The notes under the pieces: model-generated | Databases searched by the model: none | What the model was told of the DNA's origin: nothing | Seen by the model: only the letters and a program-made list of their open reading frames with translations | Translations under genes and position numbers: made by a program | Shown: piece by piece, positions 1 to 4,919 of the stretch | How the letters are laid out: each line of letters opens with the position of its first letter | Position numbering within the stretch: the first letter of the stretch is position 1 | Source: Anaerolineaceae bacterium UBA2260 | GTDB lineage: Bacteria; Chloroflexota; Anaerolineae; Anaerolineales; Anaerolineaceae | Assembly: GCA_002347485.1 (NCBI GenBank) | Contig: DDXM01000008.1 | Location: 83,450 to 93,658 of the forward strand | Length of the DNA stretch: 10,209 bases | Direction of reading: 5' to 3'

Positions 1-387
1 GCCAACTCGGGTCACTTCAACGTCGAAATCAACATCCCCGCGCTGGAGAAAATGTCAAACAGCAAACGCCTGGTGCGCCCCTTCGTGGACGAGTACGTCA
101 CCACAGACGGTCGCCGCATCTTCATCCTCGGCGAAGGACGCCTCATCAATCTGGCGTCCGCTGAGGGTCACCCGGCTTCCGTGATGGATATGTCCTTCGC
201 CAACCAGGCGCTCACCCTCGAGTACCTGGCCGGGAACGCCTCCAAACTGGAAAAGCGCGTGTACTCGGTACCCGAGGAGATTGACAAGAAGATTGCCGAA
301 CTTAAACTGGCGGCCATGGGCGTGGGCATTGACACGCTCACCGCTGAGCAGGTGCGCTACCTGGCTTCCTGGCAGGAAGGCACATAG
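1..387 (+). CDS. ahcY: S-adenosylhomocysteinase, C-terminal part (5' truncated by window)
   Basis: This is the last 128 codons of S-adenosyl-L-homocysteine hydrolase, the NAD-dependent cytosolic enzyme that splits S-adenosylhomocysteine into adenosine and homocysteine in the methyl cycle. The frame is open from base 1, so the start lies outside the window. Visible family signatures are SGHFNVEI at the left edge, which belongs to the NAD-binding region, then RIFILGEGRLINLASAEGHP with the conserved Gly-His-Pro, and SFANQALTLEYL. The protein ends in SWQEGT. It therefore lacks the Lys/Tyr-containing C-terminal tail of the long mammalian-type enzymes and matches the shorter form known from thermophiles and archaea. 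It is convergent with the recA operon. Identification is secure; the subtype is inferred from the tail alone. Confidence 0.96.
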   Translation, partial: ANSGHFNVEINIPALEKMSNSKRLVRPFVDEYVTTDGRRIFILGEGRLINLASAEGHPASVMDMSFANQALTLEYLAGNASKLEKRVYSVPEEIDKKIAELKLAAMGVGIDTLTAEQVRYLASWQEGT

Positions 388-398
388 TAAAACGAGAA

Positions 399-423
399 CG
401 GAGCCGAGAGGCTCCGATTTTTT
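399..423 (+). terminator. Intrinsic terminator after ahcY
   Basis: A perfect 7-bp stem CGGAGCC/GGCTCCG (399-405 with 410-416) closes a GAGA tetraloop and is followed by A and six T. It starts 11 bases after the ahcY stop codon. On the opposite strand the same stem is followed by TTCTCGTTTT, so it may also stop transcripts of the convergent recA operon, although weakly. Confidence 0.9.
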
Positions 424-449
424 ATTGATCGCCCTTGTTAGTAATTTGC

Positions 450-573
450 CCTCACCCCCTGCCCCTCTCCCGTTTTTGGGAGAGGGGTGTAAAAGGCGGG
501 AAGGATTTCCTTCACTTTTACCGTTCTTAGTCTCCTCTTGCCTCTTCCTTTTTTCATTTTCGGGAGAGAGGTG
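450..573. repeat. GC-rich palindromic interspersed-type repeat between convergent genes
   Basis: A perfect 10-bp inverted repeat CCCCTCTCCC/GGGAGAGGGG (462-471 with 478-487, loop GTTTTT) is preceded by CCCTCACCCC. About 70 bases later (531-573) comes a degraded pyrimidine-rich copy of similar layout ending CGGGAGAGAGG. From memory, this type of sequence is scattered in high copy through intergenic DNA of many bacterial genomes. In this window there is only one good copy, so the interspersed status is an inference. It may also assist termination between ahcY and the recA operon. Translations across it (SPPAPLP...GEG) are artefacts. Confidence 0.6.
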
Positions 574-604
574 AATGGGTTCGGGATAACTTTGAATCTT
601 CTTA

Positions 605-1486
605 CTATTTCCTGATAATCGCCATATTCCCCAATACAGACCAGGAATCCAGAAAAGCCTGTGTGCTGCGCCAGTACAACAGGTTGTTGTCCACGAAGGT
701 GAGTCCGTACTCATCGTAACCCACCACGATGGCGGTGTGTTCGAAATAAGCAACCGTCACGAGCGAACCGTCCTCAGCCGTGTATTCGATCGGTTCACCA
801 TACCATACATTACCGATAACCCAAACAATGACCGGGTTGCCTTTGACGATCTGTTTCTTTAATTTCTCCAGAGAAATATTATTCACCGCTCTGGCGGTGA
901 GCCCGTATTCCCGTAAGAGCGCAGCTACCGGCGGCGCGTGTACGCCGTAGGGTGCAGGCGGTATCTGTCCTTGCGAACCATCGATAGTGCCTACGAAGCC
1001 CACCTCAGGATTGTCGGATATTGGCAGCCCAGCCTGGAAATCCATTTCTTCGATGTCGACGCCAAAAAAGCGCGCCCAATCCACTGCGGAACGTGACTCG
1101 CAGGTGAGGGTGTGGGATTGCGCGTAGCCTACAACGTCATTTATGTAGGCTGAATCGGGTAATCCGTCTGTTGGAACAGACGTCGGGGGAACTGGTGTGC
1201 TGGTGGGCAGCGCTGTGGCTGTGAGGGTGGGTGTGTTCGTTGGAGTCGATGTCGGGATCGGTGTGACTGTGGGAGTGGGCGTATCCGTCGGCAGCGGTTG
1301 AAAGGGCGTGGAGGAGGTGGTTCCTGTCAACTGGGTCAGGGATTCAAATTCGGGAGCGCTTCTAAAAAAACCGGTCGCGGTTGCTGTACCATCAGCGGCT
1401 GACGCCACCCTGATCAACGCGTAGAGCGCGAAGGTAAATATGAAGATCAGCGTTACCTGGATCGGCTTACGAAATTTTCCTCTCAT
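605..1486 (-). CDS. Membrane-anchored or secreted C39-like cysteine peptidase with Thr/Pro linker
   Basis: This 293-residue protein has a basic N-terminus and one hydrophobic segment (about residues 9-30, ending VASA) that acts as a signal anchor or a cleavable signal. A Thr/Pro-rich linker follows (about 64-106, repeated TPTxTP units), then a C-terminal papain-fold domain of the peptidase C39-like group (Peptidase_C39_2). The visible catalytic set is Gln123 (oxyanion hole), Cys129 in LTCESRSAVDW, His250 in YFEHTAIVVGY and Asp266 in FVDNN. The domain is therefore probably active outside the cytoplasm, though its substrate is unknown. It is the last gene of the recA operon and starts 22 bp after the lipoprotein stop. 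Only a weak Shine-Dalgarno (GGA) precedes the ATG, consistent with coupled expression. The Thr-Pro linker is typical of Chloroflexota envelope proteins. Confidence 0.85.
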   Translation of the reverse strand: MRGKFRKPIQVTLIFIFTFALYALIRVASAADGTATATGFFRSAPEFESLTQLTGTTSSTPFQPLPTDTPTPTVTPIPTSTPTNTPTLTATALPTSTPVPPTSVPTDGLPDSAYINDVVGYAQSHTLTCESRSAVDWARFFGVDIEEMDFQAGLPISDNPEVGFVGTIDGSQGQIPPAPYGVHAPPVAALLREYGLTARAVNNISLEKLKKQIVKGNPVIVWVIGNVWYGEPIEYTAEDGSLVTVAYFEHTAIVVGYDEYGLTFVDNNLLYWRSTQAFLDSWSVLGNMAIIRK

Positions 1487-1508
1487 AATTTCCAGAGCCT
1501 GTTTTAGG

Positions 1509-2075
1509 TCACGGGGAGGTCACGCCAATTTCGATGGTCAACCATTCGCCGAAAGCTTCGCCGTCCGGACCGTACGCCTGCCAGGTGGCTGTGTATTTTC
1601 CCGCTTCAGCCGGCGCGGTGAACTCGATATGCAACACGGCTTCCATGCCATTGCGCGCGGGTACCATCGCCTGGGTGGGATCCGCTCCCATCGCATCACC
1701 AGATATCAGGCGCAAAGTATAGGTATTGTTCCAGTTGCAGGTGCCGCTGTTCTTTACTTGCCATTCTTTTTCAAATACTGTGTTGGGGTTGAGCTGCGTG
1801 CCATCAGGAATGGAAAGATCCGCGATGTAATCCAGACCATTGGTGCAATTGGGGATCTGCGTGGGTTCGGGTGTGGTGTTCACTGCGCTTGGTTGCGAAG
1901 TGCCTGTCGCTGCACCGGCAACTTCACGCGTCGGTGCTTTGAACAACTCAGATTGTTGTTCTGTCGGCAGGCTGCGCGTGGGAGGCAAGTACCCGCAAGC
2001 TGAAATTACCACGCTGATGCAAATCAGCGTGGTAATCAACGCTGCCTTGTGGTCAAAAAAACCGATGCGTTTCAT
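1509..2075 (-). CDS. Lipoprotein with NBR1-type Ig-like domain
   Basis: This 188-residue protein has a type II signal peptide: a basic start, the hydrophobic segment 11-25 and the lipobox ISAC with the lipidation cysteine at Cys27. A Thr/Pro/Ser-rich spacer follows (about 30-76). Residues about 80-185 form a beta-sandwich of the NBR1 Ig-like type, recognised from EWQVKNSGTCNWNNTYTL (Trp105, Gly111, Cys113, Trp115), then FTAPAEAGKYTATWQAYGPDG and a final hydrophobic strand. Cys77 and Cys113 could form a disulfide. Such domains are common in Chloroflexota envelope proteins and are thought to mediate binding; the ligand here is unknown. It lies 15 bp after recA and 22 bp before the C39-like peptidase gene, so it is co-transcribed with both. 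The lipoprotein and the protease may work together at the membrane (inference). Confidence 0.85.
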   Translation of the reverse strand: MKRIGFFDHKAALITTLICISVVISACGYLPPTRSLPTEQQSELFKAPTREVAGAATGTSQPSAVNTTPEPTQIPNCTNGLDYIADLSIPDGTQLNPNTVFEKEWQVKNSGTCNWNNTYTLRLISGDAMGADPTQAMVPARNGMEAVLHIEFTAPAEAGKYTATWQAYGPDGEAFGEWLTIEIGVTSP

Positions 2076-2090
2076 GACCCTAAAACTTGC

Positions 2091-3194
2091 TCACTCGTCG
2101 GACGCGCCAGCGTCATCATCTGCGCCCTCGCTCAGGTCGAAGGCGTATTCACCGCCCATGGCGCGCTGACGTACGATATTTTCGATCTCGTCGCAGAGCT
2201 CGATGTTCTGGCGCAGGAATTCCTTGGCGTTCTCGCGGCCCTGGCCCAGGCGGGTGTCGTTATAGGAGAAGAATGCGCCGCGCTTGGTAATGATTTCCAT
2301 CGCTGTAGCCAGGTCGATAATATCGCCTTCCTTGGAGATTCCTTCGTTATACATGATGTCAAATTCGGCAGTGCGGAAGGGAGGGGCGACCTTGTTTTTC
2401 ACCACGCGCACGCGTGTGCGATTGCCCACGATCTCCGGTCCCATCTTGATGGATTGGATGCGCCGCGTATCCAGGCGCACGGAGGCGTAGAACTTGAGCG
2501 CCAGTCCGCCGGAGGTTGTCTCAGGGTTGCCGAACATCACACCGATCTTCTGGCGCAGCTGGTTGGTGAAGATGACCGCTGTCTTGGTCTGGTTGATCGC
2601 GCCGGAGAGCTTGCGCAGCGCCTGCGACATCAAACGGGCTTGCATGCCCATGCTTGCGTCGCCCATGTCGCCTTCGATCTCAGCGCGCGGGACCAGCGCC
2701 GCCACGGAATCCACGATCACCAGGTCCACCGCGCCAGATCGCACCAGCGTCTCGGTGATCTCCAGCGCCTGTTCGCCCGTGTCTGGTTGAGAGACAAGCA
2801 GGCTTTCAACGTCCACGCCCAGCTTGGCGGCGTAGGCGGGGTCGAGCGCGTGCTCCATGTCGATGAAGGCAACCGTGCCCCCCAGTTTTTGCGCTTCTGC
2901 CGCGATGTGCAGACAGAGCGTGGTCTTGCCTGAAGATTCGGGTCCGAATATCTCGGTAATGCGCCCGCGCGGAATGCCGCCAACGCCCAGGGCGATATCA
3001 AGGGAAAGCGAGCCGGTAGGGATGATCTCCACAGCCAGTTGATGCGCTTCGCCCAGGCGCATGATCGATCCTTCTCCATAACGTTTAATGATGTCGCCAA
3101 GGGCTTTATCCAGCACCGCGCGCCTGGCTTCGCTCATCGGCTCGGAGCGGTCAAATTGATTGTACTCGTTCGGGTTAACTTGCTTTTTTGCCAT
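2091..3194 (-). CDS. recA: Recombinase RecA
   Basis: RecA is the ATP-dependent strand-exchange protein of homologous recombination and the co-protease that triggers LexA self-cleavage. At 367 residues it is of normal length. Visible landmarks are Walker A GPESSGKTT (84-92), the catalytic-glutamate region IDMEHALDP (111-119), Walker B LVIVDSVAAL (158-167), DNA loop L1 around EGDMGDASMGMQ (174-185), loop L2 around TNQLRQKIGVMFGNPETTSGG (210-230) and an acidic C-terminal tail (DDDAGASDE). The ATG is supported by AGGAG seven bases upstream. It is the first gene of a three-gene operon, and the downstream partners are envelope proteins instead of the recX often seen after recA. A promoter with an SOS-like dyad lies about 60 bp upstream. 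Confidence 0.99.
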   Translation of the reverse strand: MAKKQVNPNEYNQFDRSEPMSEARRAVLDKALGDIIKRYGEGSIMRLGEAHQLAVEIIPTGSLSLDIALGVGGIPRGRITEIFGPESSGKTTLCLHIAAEAQKLGGTVAFIDMEHALDPAYAAKLGVDVESLLVSQPDTGEQALEITETLVRSGAVDLVIVDSVAALVPRAEIEGDMGDASMGMQARLMSQALRKLSGAINQTKTAVIFTNQLRQKIGVMFGNPETTSGGLALKFYASVRLDTRRIQSIKMGPEIVGNRTRVRVVKNKVAPPFRTAEFDIMYNEGISKEGDIIDLATAMEIITKRGAFFSYNDTRLGQGRENAKEFLRQNIELCDEIENIVRQRAMGGEYAFDLSEGADDDAGASDE

Positions 3195-3249
3195 GGGGAG
3201 GTCTCCTCGTTCGGAAGTTGGTTAATTATAGTATGGATTAGTTATGATT

Positions 3250-3278
3250 ATTATAGTACATTTGTTCAATGAAAGCAA
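3250..3278 (-). promoter_or_regulatory. recA promoter
   Basis: On the minus strand a perfect -10 box TATAAT (3250-3255) is preceded by a 17-bp spacer and TTGCTT (3273-3278) as a partial -35. Transcription would start near 3243, giving a leader of about 50 nt before recA. A second TACTATAAT lies closer to the gene (TATAAT at 3225-3230) but has no recognisable -35. Confidence 0.7.
3256..3267 (-). promoter_or_regulatory. Candidate SOS (LexA) box in the recA promoter spacer
   Basis: GAAC-AAAT-GTAC on the minus strand differs at one base from the Gram-positive-type LexA operator GAAC-N4-GTTC. It sits between the -35 and -10 boxes, where a bound repressor would block RNA polymerase. recA is a classic LexA target. 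The operator used by this organism's LexA is not known from the window. Confidence 0.5.
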
Positions 3279-3299
3279 GAGAAGCGCTGCGATTCGTGG

Positions 3300-3590
3300 A
3301 TAGTGATTTGAAATAAGGGCTCATTGATAGAATTGCTTTTTTACTGTGGGGGAATGCTTCTCAGGATAATTCACCTTCGTGCGCCAAAAACCCGGATGAC
3401 GTGTTGCGCCCGCTTTCCCATTCCAGTATACAAGATTAACCGTCGTCACCGCTCATTCACCCAGTGGAATTGCCCATGCCCGTGCCAGATCACCGCCACC
3501 GACTGCCAGATCTACCAGCCGCTCTACCAGCTCTACGGCCTGACGGACGAGGAGGGGTCTTACCACCCGCATCAGGTGATACGCCCCTAC
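3300..3590. other. Intergenic stretch with no supported gene
   Basis: Between the recA promoter and the transposase remnant I see no credible gene. A plus-strand frame reads openly across 3464-3600 and merges in frame into the transposase remnant, but its N-terminal part resembles no transposase and has no start signal. Another frame gives a Cys/His-containing peptide (CPCPCQITATDCQ) that I do not recognise. The stretch may be scrambled DNA left by the mobile element. Confidence 0.5.
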
Positions 3591-3886
3591 TGCAAACCTC
3601 GTTTCATTCCCCCGCCATTGGCATCGGTGCGATCATCCGCGGGTACAAATCCGCCGTGACCAAACGCATTAATGAACTTCGCGGCACCCCCTCAACTCCC
3701 GTCTGGCAGCGAAATTATTACGAGCACATCATCACCACCGACCGCGAATACGAATCCATCATTGAATACATCGACACCAATCCCCGCGCTTGGTTGACCG
3801 ATACCGAAAATCCTCAATCCATCGATCAAGAATTGATCCGGCGCCAATTTTCCCAACCCCTTGACAGGTATGTTTTAATAGAATAA
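3590..3886 (+). pseudogene. Remnant of an IS200/RAYT-like (Y1) transposase, C-terminal part
   Basis: The readable segment contains IGAIIRGYKSAVTKRINELR, then TPVWQRNYYEHIITTDREYE and IIEYIDTNPRAW. This is the characteristic C-terminal part of the REP-associated tyrosine (IS200-like, Y1) transposases; the NYYEH segment precedes the helix that packs against the active site. The N-terminal part with the HUH metal-binding histidines (usually near MPNHVH) is absent, and the upstream part of the frame does not match the family. It is therefore a truncated copy that cannot act alone. The frame stays open to a TAA that lies inside an AT-rich hairpin. The left boundary given is approximate. Confidence 0.75.
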
Positions 3887-3902
3887 ATATTCTATTTATT
3901 CT
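3880..3902. repeat. AT-rich perfect hairpin at the end of the transposase remnant
   Basis: AGAATAAATA (3880-3889) and TATTTATTCT (3893-3902) form a perfect 10-bp inverted repeat with a 3-base loop. The stop codon of the transposase remnant lies in its left arm. It could be an end structure of the former element or a weak terminator; no long T-run follows. Confidence 0.6.
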
Positions 3903-3984
3903 GTTCTTTACCATACCCCATACCCGCCGCCTTTGGGAAGCGAATTGTTTTTATTTGTTTCCGCAGTTATCGAAACCATGATTG

Positions 3985-4009
3985 TTCACTCCCACAATTC
4001 ACTCCCACA
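3985..4009 (+). repeat. Short tandem repeat TTCACTCCCACA x2
   Basis: Two exact 12-base copies (3985-3996 and 3998-4009) are separated by one A, so the period is 13. They lie just upstream of the promoter of the selenoprotein candidate. They could be a direct-repeat operator or a replication slippage product; nothing in the sequence decides between these. Confidence 0.6.
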
Positions 4010-4034
4010 TTTTTTTAAAAACTTGATAATAAGG

Positions 4035-4040
4035 TATAAT
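4035..4040 (+). promoter_or_regulatory. -10 box of the redoxin gene, possibly leaderless
   Basis: A consensus TATAAT ends eight bases before the ATG at 4049, so transcription would begin at about the start codon. The -35 region at the proper distance (about 4012-4017) is only a T-run. The nearest SD-like AAGG (4031-4034) is 14 bases from the ATG, which suits a leaderless or near-leaderless mRNA. Confidence 0.5.
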
Positions 4041-4048
4041 TGCCCGAT

Positions 4049-4513
4049 ATGACAAAACTCAAGGTTGGCGACACTGCCCCGGACTTTTCGCTTCCGGATC
4101 ATACCGGACGAATTTTCACCCTCTCCGAAGTCCTCAAAACCTCCAACGCGCTGCTGGTTTTTAATATCGGCTTTGCCTGACCGCATTGCACCAATCATAT
4201 GGCGCAGTTGCGTCATGACTACGAAAAATTCCAGGCGCACAACACAGAGGTGTTGGTGATGGTACCGAATGGGCCAAAGCTGATCGAGCGCTTCATCCAG
4301 TCCAACGATATCCCTTACCCGATTCTTACTGACAAGGGGGCGAAAACCGGTGAGTCGTATTTTCAGGTGAAGTACTTTTTCAAACTGGGCGTGCCCAGCA
4401 TCTTCCTGGTTGATCAATCCGGGAGGATCGCTTACGTCTATTACTCGAGCACATTGATCTCGGAACCCGACAACCAAAAACCATTGGCTGTGCTCGCGGG
4501 TATGCAAGCATGA
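4049..4513 (+). CDS. Peroxiredoxin-like (AhpC/TSA-type) selenoprotein, Sec at in-frame TGA
   Basis: Read through the TGA at 4178-4180, this is a 154-residue thioredoxin-fold protein of the AhpC/TSA redoxin type. It begins MTKLKVGDTAPDFSLPDHTG, the usual start of this family. After the beta strand ALLVFNIGFA comes U44-P-H-C47, followed by THMAQLR-like helix text (TNHMAQLRHDYEKF), NTEVLVMVPNGP, IPYPILTDKG, then GVPSIFLVDQSGRIAYVYYSS with the cis-Pro loop. The TGA falls exactly where homologs carry the first cysteine of the CxxC motif (often WCPxC), and the frame is intact on both sides; UxxC is a typical selenocysteine redox motif. The expected role is a thiol-dependent cytosolic reductase or peroxidase. 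The real stop is also TGA, but only the internal one is followed by strong hairpins. Automated callers would start at 4199 and lose the active site. The alternative, a Cys-to-stop mutation, seems less likely. Confidence 0.82.
4178..4216 (+). promoter_or_regulatory. Candidate bacterial SECIS element
   Basis: Two alternative folds begin at or after the TGA. (a) A long interrupted stem: UGAC with GUCA (4178-4181/4212-4215), GCA/UGC (4183-4185/4209-4211), UGC/GCA (4187-4189/4204-4206), CCA/UGG (4191-4193/4200-4202), loop AUCAUA. (b) A compact 7-bp stem AUGGCGC/GCGUCAU (4199-4205/4210-4216, one G-U) with loop AGUU. Fold (b) puts a G in the second loop position about 25 nt after the UGA, as expected for bacterial SECIS hairpins that bind SelB. 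Confidence 0.6.
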
Positions 4514-4542
4514 CTTGAATAATCTCCTTCGAGAAAAGGCCA

Positions 4543-4571
4543 TTGACTTTTATCATCAATCTTTGTATGAT
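4543..4571 (+). promoter_or_regulatory. Sigma70-type promoter for the ribozyme/glnA leader
   Basis: TTGACT (4543-4548), a 17-bp spacer and TATGAT (4566-4571) form a near-consensus housekeeping promoter. The start point would be about 4578, some 27 nt before the ribozyme cleavage site and about 340 nt before the glnA ATG. It begins 30 bp after the redoxin stop codon. Confidence 0.8.
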
Positions 4572-4604
4572 AGACACAATTAACAACTGAATAACGAGAG
4601 AAAC

Positions 4605-4803
4605 AGCGGCTGCATCTCGGTTAACCGAGATGACGAGGTGGAGGTTCTCCTTCGCGAGAGGGATGTTAACCCTGGGGGATGCACAGGGGAAAATCGAATG
4701 ATCAGCGGATGCCTCCGAAGCCCTGCCCGGGCTTCAATCTCCCTTCCCAAACAAATCAGAAACCAAAACCGGATGGCGACAACCGGCACAGACCTCTGAT
4801 ATG
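4605..4803 (+). ncRNA. glmS-type self-cleaving ribozyme (glucosamine-6-phosphate activated)
   Basis: The segment carries the conserved core of the glmS ribozyme: AGCGGCUG at the 5' end, with predicted cleavage between A4605 and G4606; the P1 hairpin CAUCUCGG/CCGAGAUG (4613-4620/4625-4632); the invariant GACGAGGUGGAGGUU (4632-4646); then AUCGAAUGAUCAGCGGAUG and CCUCC (4712-4716), which pairs with GGAGG (4640-4644) as P2. P3 is GAAGCCC/GGGCUUC (4717-4723/4729-4735), P4 AUCAGA/UCUGAU (4755-4760/4795-4800) and P4.1 CCGG/CCGG (4769-4772/4783-4786), set in AAACCAAAA and GGCGAC text like the known examples. Family knowledge: glucosamine-6-phosphate acts as cofactor for cleavage, and the cut mRNA is degraded. 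Unusual here are a roughly 46-nt insertion (about 4647-4692) inside P2, a 5' strand GCGGCU instead of GCGCC with a matching AGC partner, and glnA downstream instead of glmS. Confidence 0.88.
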
Positions 4804-4867
4804 GCCAGGCAGTATGGCGTGCCTGTGCAATTAAGCGGAAGGGAATGCTATTAATTGAATCCACTAT

Positions 4868-4902
4868 TTAAGGCATGCCCAATCGCATGCCTTAATTTTA
4901 TT
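4868..4902 (+). terminator. Intrinsic terminator between ribozyme and glnA (leader attenuator or ncRNA end)
   Basis: An 11-bp perfect stem TTAAGGCATGC/GCATGCCTTAA (4868-4878/4885-4895) with loop CCAATC is followed by TTTTATT. It ends just before the glnA Shine-Dalgarno (AAGGAG, 4908-4913). A possible competing pairing is AATTAAG (4829-4835) with CTTAATT (4891-4897), which would open the 3' arm. Position and strength suggest transcription attenuation ahead of glnA, or the 3' end of a separate RNA. Confidence 0.75.
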
Positions 4903-4919
4903 CTGACAAGGAGTTCAAA

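Noticed and set aside
55..753. Minus-strand 232-residue open frame crossing the ahcY end and the repeat
   Set aside because: It is a shadow of ahcY and of the palindromic repeat, and its upstream end overlaps the C39-like peptidase gene.
2049..2933. Long plus-strand open frame opposite recA
   Set aside because: It is antisense to an unmistakable RecA; the open frame results from recA codon bias and has no plausible domain.
3324..3659. Cys/His-containing open frame upstream of the transposase remnant (CPCPCQITATDCQ...)
   Set aside because: It has no start signal and no family I recognise, and it runs out of frame into the transposase segment; it is kept only as unexplained DNA.
4199..4513. 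A separate 104-residue protein starting at ATG 4199
   Set aside because: It is the tail of the redoxin; the frame and family homology continue upstream through the TGA to ATG 4049, and an independent start would lack the active site and the first beta strand.
4521..4540. Terminator after the redoxin gene (CCTT...AAGG)
   Set aside because: The stem has only four base pairs and no T-run; readthrough into the ribozyme leader is possible.
4600..4900. T-box leader, 6S RNA, SRP RNA or RNase P RNA as the identity of the glnA leader
   Set aside because: No T-box AGGGUGGNACCGCG, no SRP GGAA domain and no RNase P conserved regions are seen, whereas glmS ribozyme cores match over several separate segments.
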